Shown here: piece after piece, positions 51,348 through 59,752 of the stretch | Numbering within the stretch: the stretch's first letter is position 1 | How the letters are laid out: the number at the start of each line of letters is the position of its first letter | Assembly (NCBI GenBank): GCA_036675815.1 | Contig: JAKFEE010000059.1 | Location: 1 to 64,000, forward strand | Source: JAKFEE01 sp036675815 | GTDB taxonomy: Bacteria; Pseudomonadota; Alphaproteobacteria; Rhodospirillales; Magnetospirillaceae | Reading direction: 5' to 3' | Length of the DNA: 64,000 nucleotides | Notes under the pieces: model-generated | Told to the model about the DNA's origin: nothing | Seen by the model: only the letters and a program-made list of their open reading frames with translations | Database searches by the model: none | Program-made: the position numbers and the translations under genes

Positions 51348-51898
51348 GTGCCGGCCCCGCCGTGACTGGCGTTGCCGCCGAACGCCGCCTTGGCGGCGCG
51401 CTGGCCGAAATAGAACATCAGGACGTAGGCCAGCATGGCATAGTCCTGCTCGTCGTACAGCCGCACCACGGCGTCGTACCAGGCGAAACTGGCGTCCGAT
51501 ACCCGCTGCATCAGCTCGAAGCGCGCCCATTTGTAGGTCAGATAGGCGCCGACGACGAGGAACGCCACCGTCGGCCGCACCATGCCCGAGATCCAGTCGA
51601 GCAGCGCGAAGGCCCAGAACACCGGCACCCACAGCGCCGGATGCATGTCGGCGCGCGCCCGGTCGAGGATCTGCACGCCGAACGACGGCTGTGGCCGGTG
51701 CAGCAGCGCTGCTTCCTCGATGCCGGCCGCGACGTCCACGGCCTCCATGCGCCAGGCATGCCGCTTTTCCGCCAGTTCGGCCGACAGGCGCAGGCGTTCC
51801 AGTTCGAAGCGGTGATCCTGCCAATTCCTGGCGAGTTTCAGCGCCTCGGGCAGGAACGGCGAAACGAAGCCGAAGACGGCGGAGAGGATGGCGATCAT
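51344..51898 (-). CDS. Phage-associated membrane protein, holin-like position
   Basis: A 184-residue protein: hydrophobic N-terminus (MIAILSAVFGFVSPFLPEAL), an amphipathic coiled-coil stretch (DHRFELERLRLSAELAEKRH), then two or three membrane helices (LWVPVFWAFALLDWISGMV, AFLVVGAYLTYKW, AMLAYVLMFYFGQ). Genes with this arrangement are common beside endolysins in alphaproteobacterial prophages. A holin role is an inference from its position directly before the lysozyme gene (4-base overlap). Confidence 0.75.
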   Translation of the reverse strand: MIAILSAVFGFVSPFLPEALKLARNWQDHRFELERLRLSAELAEKRHAWRMEAVDVAAGIEEAALLHRPQPSFGVQILDRARADMHPALWVPVFWAFALLDWISGMVRPTVAFLVVGAYLTYKWARFELMQRVSDASFAWYDAVVRLYDEQDYAMLAYVLMFYFGQRAAKAAFGGNASHGGAGT

Positions 51899-51901
51899 GT
51901 G

Positions 51902-52171
51902 TCACTCCTCGCGCAGGATGCGGCAATCGTCGCAAAGCCGCGCCCGCCGCTCGGCGGCGTGGACGTCCTTGCGCACATAGGTCTCGGCGACCCGTTCCTC
52001 GAGCCGGTCGATCCGCTCGTGCAGGCGGCGCGAGCGCTCCTCGCTGCGCAAGGCCTGCTCGCGGAACTGATGCGCCAGGTCGCGGCGGATGGTGACATAG
52101 AAGCTGCCAAGCCCGATCACCAACCCGCCGAGCTGGACCGCCGCCTGATAGCTGATGGGATCTCCCGTCAT
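51902..52171 (-). CDS. Small phage membrane/coiled-coil protein
   Basis: An 89-residue protein with one N-terminal membrane helix (AAVQLGGLVIGLGSFYVTI) followed by a charged coiled coil (REQALRSEERSRRLHERIDRLEERVAE) and a Cys pair near the end (LCDDCRIL). The size and layout fit a spanin-like or antiholin-like accessory of the lysis cassette, but no specific family is recognised. It lies 3 bases before the holin-like gene. Confidence 0.7.
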   Translation of the reverse strand: MTGDPISYQAAVQLGGLVIGLGSFYVTIRRDLAHQFREQALRSEERSRRLHERIDRLEERVAETYVRKDVHAAERRARLCDDCRILREE

Positions 52172-52189
52172 GGCGACCTCCTTGAGTTC

Positions 52190-52213
52190 TCCCCTCTCCC
52201 GCGGGCGGGAGAG
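52190..52213. repeat. CCCTCTCCCGC hairpin repeat
   Basis: CCCTCTCCCGC-g-GGCGGGAGAGGG, between the DUF2793 gene and the lysis genes. It is the best of three related hairpins (also 21248 and 59716) and may reduce readthrough within the module. Confidence 0.6.
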
Positions 52214-52231
52214 GGAGTCAGACAGTTCGGG

Positions 52232-52927
52232 TCACCCCCGCCCCTTGGCGATCATCCAGGCGGTGATGGTGGCGCCGTCGTCCTCGACCTCGTAGCCGAT
52301 GAGATCGACGGCACCGCCGGCGGCCGACAGAGCCGGCGCTCCGCCCTGCCATTTCCACGCAGCGGCCCAGCTCAACGTGCGGCCGCCGGTGGCGTCCTGG
52401 ACGATTTTGATGACCCCGCCCTGTCCGGCCGCCAGGCCGGTCGGCGTGTCCATGGTGCGGTTGCCGGCCAGCGTCAGCCGGAACTTGTTGCCGAGGGCGA
52501 AGTCGACGGTGACGGTGGCGCCGTCTGCCAGGGTCACATAAGCCTGGCGCTGTGCCGCGGTGAAGGTCTGCACCCGGTCGAGGCGCGCCGCCTCGGCCAC
52601 CGCCCACACGCCGCCATCGTGACGCAGCGTCACGTCCTCGTCGGCCACATGCACGGCGAAGCCGGCGCGCGGCGCGACAAACACCCAGCCGCCATACCAG
52701 GCGGCGATCTGCCCGTCCCTGCCGGCCCAGTCGCCGCTGGCTCCCGCGGCAATCAGGTAGCAATCCCCGTCCGCGGCACCCGCTGGCGGCGCCGTCAGGC
52801 CGCGGTCGAGCACCACCGCCTGGACCAGGGCATCGAGCCGGTTGAGCGCCTCGTTGTGCGTGACCTCCTTCTGCGCCTGGCTGGTGATGAGGTAGGGAAG
52901 CCCAAGCCTGGGGGTGTCGTCGCTCAT
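52232..52927 (-). CDS. DUF2793 phage tail-associated protein
   Basis: A 231-residue protein. The opening TPRLGLPYLITSQAQKEVTHNEAL is the DUF2793 signature. The first ~110 residues (through YGGWVFVAPRAGFAVHV) form that domain, and the rest is a beta-rich part (ATVTVDFALGNKFRLTLAGNRTMDTPTGL) like receptor-binding or fibre tips. Such proteins accompany GTA and prophage tail-fibre genes in Alphaproteobacteria. Its start overlaps the hub C-terminal gene as ATGA. Function probably in the tail fibre or receptor region. Confidence 0.88.
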   Translation of the reverse strand: MSDDTPRLGLPYLITSQAQKEVTHNEALNRLDALVQAVVLDRGLTAPPAGAADGDCYLIAAGASGDWAGRDGQIAAWYGGWVFVAPRAGFAVHVADEDVTLRHDGGVWAVAEAARLDRVQTFTAAQRQAYVTLADGATVTVDFALGNKFRLTLAGNRTMDTPTGLAAGQGGVIKIVQDATGGRTLSWAAAWKWQGGAPALSAAGGAVDLIGYEVEDDGATITAWMIAKGRG

Positions 52928-54561
52928 AGGATGACCTCGCGTGGAATACCGCGGCCGACGGTGCCGCTGATCTGGCAGATGGAGAGGCGCAGGGTGGCGC
53001 ACGGGACGCCGAAATCCTCCGACTGCATGGCCGCGTCGTAGACGGCGGCGGTGGCGCCGGTGGCGATGCGGCGCCGTACGCTGCCGTCGCCGTCCAGCAC
53101 CGCCACCTCGAACTGCAGCGTGTTTTCGCCCAGCGCCACGTCGCTGCCGTCGATCCAGCCGCCGCCCCTGCGCGTGCGCCGCGTCCAGCCGATCTGCCAG
53201 TCGCCGTTGGCCTCACGGCGGCCGCGGGGATGGGCGATGCTGAACGGCCGCAGGCCGGCGGCGCCGTTGACGAAGCCCTGCGCCGGCTGGTCCTCGGCAT
53301 GCAGGCCCAGGGTAACCGCCTTCACCTGGGAGGGCGCGCCGATGCGATCCTGGCGCCCGGCGATGCGGATCAGATCGCTGCCGCGCAGCAACAGGAACGT
53401 TTCGTCGGCGGCATGCGCGCCGCTCAGGTGCTCGGTGCCGCGCCGGCCGCGCAGCAGCCCCGAAAGTTCGTAGGTCGCTGGCGCCACCAGGGCGGCGTTG
53501 CGAAACTGGATGATCTCGCCGCCGACGACGGCGGCATTGGCGCCGTTCAGCACGGCGGCGCGCTCGCGCCCTTCCAGCTCCCCCTGGGCGATGCGCACGC
53601 GCAGTCGCGTTGCTTCGTCCCAATGCACCGTCGGGCCGGGGCCAAGAACGGTCTCGCACACGCCCCAGACGCCGGGGCCGCGCAGGTCGGCCAGGCGGGC
53701 GAAGCTGGCACCGGCGTCCAGGGATTCCAGCAGCACCGCGCCCGGCCAGGCGCCACGCGCCGGGTCGTACGAGGCGGCGGCGTACCAGCCGGGGCCGTCG
53801 TCTTGGTCGCGCAGCAGCGGCAGATCCAGCGCGAACAGCACCGTCGGCGCCAGGATGCGCGGCTCCGCCGTTCGTGGCGCCGGCACCGCCGGCGGCGCGG
53901 TGGTTTCCAGCACGCCGGCATCGTCGGGCACCGCCAGCACGGCGACGGTCGTCGCCGTCGTCTCCAGCCGGGTCAGCCGCAACCGTTCGCTGCGCCCGCC
54001 GATGGTCAGCGCGATCACGTCGGCCGGGTCCAGGTGCGCCCAGCGCGCCGTCAGGCGGAAGGCATAGGTGGTGCGTTCCAGCCACGCCTCGGCCAGCAGG
54101 CGTTGCGCCGCCGCGATGGCGCGCGCATCGTCCAGCGCCAAGGGCAGGCTGACGGTCGTCACCGACCGCGCCGCACTGGTCAGTCGCCGGGCCGATTGGG
54201 TGCAACTCTGGTAATCGGCGGCGGGCGAGCGATAGACGACGTCGAGCTGGCGCGGCAGTTCGGTCTCCTGCCCACGCACGATTCGCACCAGGCTGCCGTC
54301 GTCGTGCGGCACCAGGTCGGCCTCGCCCAACTCCGCCACCATCGCGCCGCCGCGCCGCCGGAAGCAGAGGCGACCATCGGCCTCCACCACGTCGACGGCA
54401 TAAGCCTGTTGCAAGGCCTCGATGCAGGCGCGCACCGGCGTGCGGCCGGCGATGACCATTCCCGGCAGCCGCCCGGCCACCCCGCGGGCGTCGACGTCAT
54501 TCTCGGGATCGAGCCCGGCGCGCCGCGCCAGATCGGCAAGAACTGTGCGCAGGTCAGCCAT
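52924..54561 (-). CDS. Tail hub/baseplate protein, C-terminal part of a GTA g15-type protein
   Basis: A 545-residue protein that corresponds to the C-terminal half of the large GTA/phage hub. The first ~90 residues (LRTVLADLARRAGLDPENDVD, VIAGRTPVRACIEALQQAY, CFRRRGG) match the hub tail-fold domain that in single-chain hubs directly follows the N-terminal part. The C-terminal ~200 residues (FRNAALVAPATYELSGLLRG, GWTRRTRRGGGW) match the Rcc01698-like end. No TIM-barrel glycosidase region is present. It overlaps the lyase gene by 8 bases. Confidence 0.85.
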   Translation of the reverse strand: MADLRTVLADLARRAGLDPENDVDARGVAGRLPGMVIAGRTPVRACIEALQQAYAVDVVEADGRLCFRRRGGAMVAELGEADLVPHDDGSLVRIVRGQETELPRQLDVVYRSPAADYQSCTQSARRLTSAARSVTTVSLPLALDDARAIAAAQRLLAEAWLERTTYAFRLTARWAHLDPADVIALTIGGRSERLRLTRLETTATTVAVLAVPDDAGVLETTAPPAVPAPRTAEPRILAPTVLFALDLPLLRDQDDGPGWYAAASYDPARGAWPGAVLLESLDAGASFARLADLRGPGVWGVCETVLGPGPTVHWDEATRLRVRIAQGELEGRERAAVLNGANAAVVGGEIIQFRNAALVAPATYELSGLLRGRRGTEHLSGAHAADETFLLLRGSDLIRIAGRQDRIGAPSQVKAVTLGLHAEDQPAQGFVNGAAGLRPFSIAHPRGRREANGDWQIGWTRRTRRGGGWIDGSDVALGENTLQFEVAVLDGDGSVRRRIATGATAAVYDAAMQSEDFGVPCATLRLSICQISGTVGRGIPREVIL

Positions 54562-55921
54562 TGCCGCCATACCCCAGCATCCAGCGGAAGTAACTCGGCC
54601 AGAAGCTGGCCAGGGTGTCGGTGCCGCGCAGGCACAGCGCCACCAACGCCTGCGGCTCGGCATAACCGGGATCGACGCTGCGGCGGTAATGGAGGTACGA
54701 CAGGATCATGCCCGAGGCGCGCTGCGGCTTGAACATCGCCTGCGGCGCCAGGTACTCGGGATGGCTGGCTTGCCAGCGCACGGCGTCGAACGCATCCGAG
54801 GTCGCGGCGAACTCGTAGTGCTTCACCGGCGACAGCAGCCTTTCGACGAAGAAGTCCCAGCCGGCGTCGACGAGCGGGCGATAGCGCGCGCCGGTCGACA
54901 GCGCGATCTCGATCCACGGCCACAGCGTGTAGACGTGATAATGCAGGGCGTCACGGCGGACATAGTCGATGGACTCACCCGCCGCCGTCGCCGCCCGCGG
55001 CATGTCGTGGCGTGCTGGATCGAAGATCTCATGCAGCGTCCCGCCGCCGCCGTCTGCCATCGGCGCCTCGACGGTGGTGATGCGGGTCTTGTTCGAGCCC
55101 GACAGATACTGTGCCGACGACACCGTGTAGGTGCCGTCGTTGCCCTGGCTGTTGCCGACCACCGTGAAGCAAGCGCCGGCCATGAAGCGGGCCAATTCGT
55201 TGCCGCCGATGTCGAAACGGCTGCCGCTCGCACTGGTGCCGACGATGGCGAACTGCCCCGGTGCGGTGATCGCCGCGTTGCCGTGGGGGAAGTTGCGGGT
55301 GGCGAAATCGTCGATCTCGGCCAGCAGGGCGTCGCGCGCCGCCGTCTCGCCCAAGGCGTCGAGGGCCAGCAACAGGACCTTGTAATGATGCGTGTACCAG
55401 TTGCCGTGGGTGACCGTGCCCTCGTTCTCACCCGCCTGGAAGTCGAAGCCCTCCTTGGCGGCGCGCAGCGCCTGCAGCCACGCCTCGGCACTCGCCCATT
55501 CGGCGGCGTCGAACGCGGCGCGGCGACGCTTCAGCACGCGCACCAGCCACTCGAAGTTGGTCTCGTTGACCGGCTTGCCGTCGGGAACGTTGGTACGCAC
55601 CCAGTCCAGGCAGATCTCCTTGATCTTGGCCAGGATGGCGGCGTCGCCGCTGTATTCGTAATACTGGTCGAGCACCGGCAGGTCGCGGCGCAACTGGGTG
55701 AAGCCGTCGCGCGTCGCCACCACCGCCGGCAGGGTGATGTCGGGCTCGCCCTGCGAGCGCAGGGTCTCCACCGCCGCCGGCCGCAGCACGGCGTACTGGC
55801 GGGCGAACTTCTGCAGCCGCCGGCGCTGCACGTTGAGGAACGACAGCTCGTTGTTGTTGGATGAATCGAGCACGGCGGCGGCGATCGGATCATCGCCGCC
55901 GAAAAAGGCGGTCTGGGTCAT
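54554..55921 (-). CDS. Alginate-lyase-like protein in the tail module
   Basis: A 455-residue all-helical protein resembling the alginate lyase superfamily (PF05426-type). Conserved-looking catalytic blocks are THGNWYTHHY (about residue 171, like NHGTWY of PL17-type enzymes) and DALHYHVYTLWPWIEIAL (about residue 324). Between them, residues ~213-300 form a beta-rich insert (FTVVGNSQGNDGTYTVSSA) of the kind found in tail proteins. No signal peptide, so it is likely displayed on the particle as a depolymerase. A candidate -10 (GATAATAT, 56114-56107) lies in the upstream gap. Substrate unproven. Confidence 0.65.
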   Translation of the reverse strand: MTQTAFFGGDDPIAAAVLDSSNNNELSFLNVQRRRLQKFARQYAVLRPAAVETLRSQGEPDITLPAVVATRDGFTQLRRDLPVLDQYYEYSGDAAILAKIKEICLDWVRTNVPDGKPVNETNFEWLVRVLKRRRAAFDAAEWASAEAWLQALRAAKEGFDFQAGENEGTVTHGNWYTHHYKVLLLALDALGETAARDALLAEIDDFATRNFPHGNAAITAPGQFAIVGTSASGSRFDIGGNELARFMAGACFTVVGNSQGNDGTYTVSSAQYLSGSNKTRITTVEAPMADGGGGTLHEIFDPARHDMPRAATAAGESIDYVRRDALHYHVYTLWPWIEIALSTGARYRPLVDAGWDFFVERLLSPVKHYEFAATSDAFDAVRWQASHPEYLAPQAMFKPQRASGMILSYLHYRRSVDPGYAEPQALVALCLRGTDTLASFWPSYFRWMLGYGGNG

Positions 55922-56319
55922 GGCAGCTTCCCCTCAAACACATCCCTCGAAAGCGAACGCGAATGCGAGCCCCAAACATTCGGGTTCATTCGAGGCCATT
56001 CGTGTTCATTCGTGTTTCATGTCAGAACAATTCCGACGCTCGAATCACCAGACACGGATGAACACGGATAAACACGTCGCCCCCGCGAAGAATCTGTTAA
56101 GAAATGATATTATCCTCACTTAGTCGTCACCCCCGCGGAAGCGGGGGTCCATTCCTGAGCGTCGCGTAAGCACTTCCGAAGGCGGAATGGATTCCCGCTT
56201 TCGCGGGAATGACGGGTAGGGGGAATTTGTTGACAGACTCGGAAAGCGGGGGTCCATTCCGCTACCATCCGGGTTTATCCGCGATCATCCGTGCCCATCC
56301 GTGTCTCGTGACACCACCC
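55922..56319. repeat. Repeat-filled gap inside the tail module
   Basis: Contains a family of imperfect ACACGGATGAACACGG-type tandem units and their complements (about 55985-56080 and 56262-56312), an AT-rich island at 56090-56123, and compound repeat B copy 2 at 56126-56214. No gene is seen. The island includes GATAATAT on the minus strand, a possible promoter -10 for the lyase gene about 190 bases downstream. Confidence 0.75.
56126..56214. repeat. Compound repeat B, copy 2
   Basis: GTCACCCCCGCGGAAGCGGG, GGTCCATTCCTGAG, a TAAGCACTTCCGA core, GGCGGAATGGATT and CGCTTTCGCGGGAATGACG, in the same order as at 23170-23265 but 7 bases shorter in the middle. Confidence 0.85.
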
Positions 56320-57849
56320 TCACCCCTTCGGCCCCGGCGCCTCCTGGAAGAATGGGCGGTTGATGTTGCTGGCCAGGCAGCGGCCGTCGGCCAGCGCCAG
56401 CACCGGCCCCGGCCACACCTCGGTCTTGTATTCCATGAACTCGTCCAGCGACTCACCCTGGCGCCGCAGCAGCTTGAGGCGATTGCCGAACAGGTTCGAC
56501 ACATAGACGGTGTGCAGCGGATCGTCGGCATGGCAGGCGGCATAGGCCGGCCAGGTGCCGCTGTTGCGCCACGCCAGGTCGTAGCTGCCGGGGGTGACGA
56601 CGCCGACCACGTCGTTGCCGGAACAGGCGAACCACACCCGGCCGTCGCCGGGATTGTAGGCCAGGCCCCCGGGAAACCATTTCGGCCCCAACTCGACCCG
56701 TTGCAGCACCGCCGCCGTCGCCGGGTCGAAATGCACCAGATCGTGGGTGCAACTGATCCACAGGCGGTTGGCGGCGTCCCGGCAGAAGGCAAAGGGCTGG
56801 CCGGCCAGGGCGATGGTGGCGACGGCGTTGCTGGCGACGTCGATGCGGCTCAAGGCATCGAGCCACGGATGCGACACCCACACCCCGCCGATGCCGTCGG
56901 CAATGATCTCATGCGGAAAGATGCCGGTGGCGATGGTGGCGACGACGGTATTGGTGGCGGGATCGATGCGCTGCACGCAGGCGTCGCCCAGGGCGGTGAC
57001 GAACAGATGCCCCGACACCGGATCGCAGCACACCCGCCACGGCTGCGCCTTCAGTGTGCCTAGATAGCCCTCGCCACGCCCGACCACCGCCTTCGCCTGG
57101 AAATCCACCGAGTCCATGCGTGTCAGCGTGCGCTGCAGATTGCCGATCAGCCAGATGTCGCCATCGGGGCCCTCGGCCAGCCCCTGCGCCAGTTCCTCGC
57201 TCCAGCCGGCGGTCAGCTTGCCCACCACCTCGAAGGTGAAGTTGGGAATGCGGCCGCCATAGGGGTTCAGGTGGAAATCGCTGAACACGACATAGGCCTG
57301 GTTGCGATAGCCCGGCACATTGCCGACGCCCTCGCGGCTTTCGATCAGCGGGTCGGGGTCCTGCGTGTCGGTGCCTAGGTACACGGTAATGCCCTCGGTG
57401 CCGTCGCCGCCACCCAGCGCATCATAGATCGGCGTGCCGTCGGCCCAGGCGCGCAGCACCGCGGCCACCGGCCCCTCGCCCAGCGACACCGCCAGATCGA
57501 CATAATAGTGATAGCGCTCCGAGCGCACCGAGCCCGAGCCGCCGCCCTTGCCGCCGCTTTCGGTGCTCTCGCGCACCTCGCGCTTTTCGGTGCCCCAGAT
57601 GACGTTGCCCGCCACCCGGCCGCCACAGACGATCGGCAGCATGCAGCCATAGGCCGAGGACTGGATGCCGAGATCGCTCAGCCGCCCGCCGGAAACCTCG
57701 GCGCCGCCACCGAACAAGGCGCGATCCACCTGCCCGCCGACGGCGGCGCCCACGGCAAAGCCGATCGCCGTCGCCGAGACGCCGAGAATGGTGCCGCCGA
57801 CGCCGCCGCCGATGGCGGCGCCGGCGACGCCCAGGGCCAAGGTCGCCAT
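56320..57849 (-). CDS. Tail hub N-terminal region fused to a beta-propeller
   Basis: A 509-residue protein. Residues 1-209 match the N-terminal part of GTA g15/phage hub proteins: Gly-rich hydrophobic start (MATLALGVAGAAIGGGVGG), SSAYGCMLPIVCGGRVAGNV, IWGTEK, and YRNQAYVVFSDFHLNPYGGR then IPNFTFEVV. Where such hubs normally continue into the tail-fold domain, this protein instead switches to an NHL/YVTN-like beta-propeller (residues ~211-509; IDPATNTVVATIATG, IADGIGGVWVSHPW, AYNPGDGRVWFACSGND). The start at 57849 is one base after the NlpC/P60 stop. Confidence 0.82.
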   Translation of the reverse strand: MATLALGVAGAAIGGGVGGTILGVSATAIGFAVGAAVGGQVDRALFGGGAEVSGGRLSDLGIQSSAYGCMLPIVCGGRVAGNVIWGTEKREVRESTESGGKGGGSGSVRSERYHYYVDLAVSLGEGPVAAVLRAWADGTPIYDALGGGDGTEGITVYLGTDTQDPDPLIESREGVGNVPGYRNQAYVVFSDFHLNPYGGRIPNFTFEVVGKLTAGWSEELAQGLAEGPDGDIWLIGNLQRTLTRMDSVDFQAKAVVGRGEGYLGTLKAQPWRVCCDPVSGHLFVTALGDACVQRIDPATNTVVATIATGIFPHEIIADGIGGVWVSHPWLDALSRIDVASNAVATIALAGQPFAFCRDAANRLWISCTHDLVHFDPATAAVLQRVELGPKWFPGGLAYNPGDGRVWFACSGNDVVGVVTPGSYDLAWRNSGTWPAYAACHADDPLHTVYVSNLFGNRLKLLRRQGESLDEFMEYKTEVWPGPVLALADGRCLASNINRPFFQEAPGPKG

Positions 57850-57850
57850 G

Positions 57851-58270
57851 TCAATCCTCCACCTTTGGGAAACGATAGACCGCCAGCACGCGCCGCCCCC
57901 ACCAGCCGGCCAGTGGCGTCTCGACGACGCGGCCGGCGCCGGCATGGGCGTGAATCAGCGTGCCGCCCTCGCCGAGAATGCCGACATGCTGCGGCTGGTG
58001 GCGGATGCGCAGCAGCAGCACGTCCCCCGGCCCCGGCTCGGTCTGCGCCAGCCGCCGCATCTGATCGTCGAGCGCCGCCGCCAAGCCGTGGCCGTCAGGC
58101 AGGCGCGCATAATCGGTGCGGTCCGCCACCGCCATGCCCAGGCCGCGCGCCACGCCGACGATCAGGCCGATGCAGTCGACGCCCACACCCCTGACCCGTC
58201 CCTGGTGATGGAACGGCGTGCCCAACCAGGCGCGCGCCTCGTCCAGGATTTGCCGTCGCGTCGCCATCAT
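57851..58270 (-). CDS. NlpC/P60-type tail peptidase (GTA g14-like)
   Basis: A 139-residue cysteine peptidase that would cut peptidoglycan peptides during DNA entry. Catalytic Cys33 in GVGVDCIGLIVGVA; the His and third polar residue are in QHVGILGEGGTLIHAHA. The size matches RcGTA g14. It starts with tandem ATGs overlapping the DUF2163 stop as ATGA. Confidence 0.9.
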   Translation of the reverse strand: MMATRRQILDEARAWLGTPFHHQGRVRGVGVDCIGLIVGVARGLGMAVADRTDYARLPDGHGLAAALDDQMRRLAQTEPGPGDVLLLRIRHQPQHVGILGEGGTLIHAHAGAGRVVETPLAGWWGRRVLAVYRFPKVED

Positions 58271-59106
58271 CGCCCCGCTGCCGCGAACAGGTAATCGGTG
58301 CCGGGCACGTGCGGCTCGCCCTGGAAATTGCGCTGGTTGCCGAAGCGGTCGCGGCAGGTGGCGAAGCGCTTGTCGCAGCCGGCCTGGACGCGATAGCCGT
58401 CGCCGACGGCAATGGCGCGCGGCATCGGCAACAAAAGCTCGAACCGGCCACCGGCGAAGCCCTTGACCTCCATCTCGGCGCCGGCATTGGCGCCGCTGGT
58501 CCAGCGCAGCAGGCCGTTGGCGAACCAGCCCTCCGCCTCGCCGCGGGTCGCGTCGACGAAGCTGCGGCGATCGATGACGCTGCCGACGCTGCCGCCGACG
58601 GTGTAGGCGCTCGAGCTCACGCGGCAGCGGTCGTCGCCGAGATCGGCGCGGCAGCTCGGCGAATAGAGCTGGCCGATGGTCTGCCCCAAGGCGGCGCTCA
58701 AGCCCCGCAGCTCGGCGACGAAGCCTTGCCCCGACAGCCGCACTTCGCCGATCACCCCCTTGCGCAGGTGCAGGGCGCCCATGCCGGGGTCGGCATGGTT
58801 GACGACGAGGATTTCGACGATGGCGCCATCATAGACGCCGGCCAGCAGGTCGTCCTCGCCGATGTCCGCGCTGTCGAGCACCGACTGGATATCGAGGTTA
58901 TCCACGGCCAAGCCGGCGGCGCTGACCACGGTGGTCGGCGTGAAGCCGCTGCGCGCCTGATAGGTCAGGCCGTCGAAGGCGATGTCGCGGTCGTGGTCGG
59001 TGAAGGTCATCACCGAGCCGTCGCGCCGGGTCAGGCGCCACAGCGTCGCCAGGCTGGTGACCTCTGCGCCCAGATGCGCCGTCAGGGCCGCGCTGCACGG
59101 CCTCAT
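58267..59106 (-). CDS. DUF2163 tail protein (GTA g13-like)
   Basis: A 279-residue baseplate-region protein. Family blocks: LTRRDGSVMTFTDHDRDIAF, TYQARSGFTPTTVVSAAGLA, and a C-terminal Cys-bearing region (SPSCRADLGDDRCRVS, QAGCDKRFATCRDRF) in which four to six cysteines probably bind an iron-sulfur cluster, as in RcGTA g13. ATG 59106 overlaps the DUF2460 stop as ATGA. The length agrees with g13 (about 300). Confidence 0.92.
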   Translation of the reverse strand: MRPCSAALTAHLGAEVTSLATLWRLTRRDGSVMTFTDHDRDIAFDGLTYQARSGFTPTTVVSAAGLAVDNLDIQSVLDSADIGEDDLLAGVYDGAIVEILVVNHADPGMGALHLRKGVIGEVRLSGQGFVAELRGLSAALGQTIGQLYSPSCRADLGDDRCRVSSSAYTVGGSVGSVIDRRSFVDATRGEAEGWFANGLLRWTSGANAGAEMEVKGFAGGRFELLLPMPRAIAVGDGYRVQAGCDKRFATCRDRFGNQRNFQGEPHVPGTDYLFAAAGR

Positions 59107-59705
59107 CCGCGCACCTCGATGATCGGAATCTGCCCCCAGCTGAAGGCGCCGTACTCCTCGACGGTCACCTTCATCTGATCGCTGTCGAAGCGGGCCGGGA
59201 CGTCGAAGTCGCATTCGGCCTCGACGCTCACCCCCGGCGCCGGCGCCTCGACGAAACTGACGATGCCGATGGCGTGATCGGTGGCGACGCCATCCACCTG
59301 TTCGACGTCGTCCAGCCACACCCGCACACTGCCCGCCACCGGCCGGGTGATGCGGCGGCTGGCCTGGAAACCGCCGCCATCGGTGTAGAGCTTGCTCAGT
59401 TGGAAAGCGACGGTGGCGCCGTCGCCGCTACCGATCGCCTGCCGCTCCATGCGGTGATCGCTCCAGTCCTTGAAGCGGAAGGCGTGCGCCCGGCCCTGCC
59501 GCGCCCGGAAGAAGGCGATCAGCCGGTCGAGCTGCGCCTGCGTCTTCAGCCCATGCGCCACGTCCCAGGCGCCGCGCGCCTCGGTCCAGTTGCGGTTGCG
59601 CTTTTCTCGGCCCGAACTCAGCGTCACCACCGCGGTATCGAACCCCGGCCCGCCGACCGCGCCGACGGCGATGTCCTCGGGAAAGCGCACGTCGTGAAAA
59701 CTCAT
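59103..59705 (-). CDS. DUF2460 distal tail protein (GTA g12-like)
   Basis: A 200-residue protein. The family opening SFHDVRFPEDIAVGAVGGP and blocks SGREKRNRNWTEARGAWDVA, FFRARQGRAHAFRFKDWSDH and RITRPVAGSVRVWLDD are clear. It forms the distal tail ring in RcGTA. It is coupled to the DUF2163 gene by the 4-base overlap. The gap upstream to the tape measure (47 bases) holds a CCCTCACCCGC hairpin at about 59716-59740. Confidence 0.93.
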   Translation of the reverse strand: MSFHDVRFPEDIAVGAVGGPGFDTAVVTLSSGREKRNRNWTEARGAWDVAHGLKTQAQLDRLIAFFRARQGRAHAFRFKDWSDHRMERQAIGSGDGATVAFQLSKLYTDGGGFQASRRITRPVAGSVRVWLDDVEQVDGVATDHAIGIVSFVEAPAPGVSVEAECDFDVPARFDSDQMKVTVEEYGAFSWGQIPIIEVRG

Positions 59706-59752
59706 CGTTCATCTCCTTCTTGCCCTCACCCGCAAGCGGGAGAGGGTGAAAA

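Noticed and set aside
50895..51935. 346-residue lysozyme with a long N-terminal extension
   Set aside because: The extension is the shadow of the membrane-protein gene; the GTG at 51347 gives a standard 150-residue GH24 enzyme.
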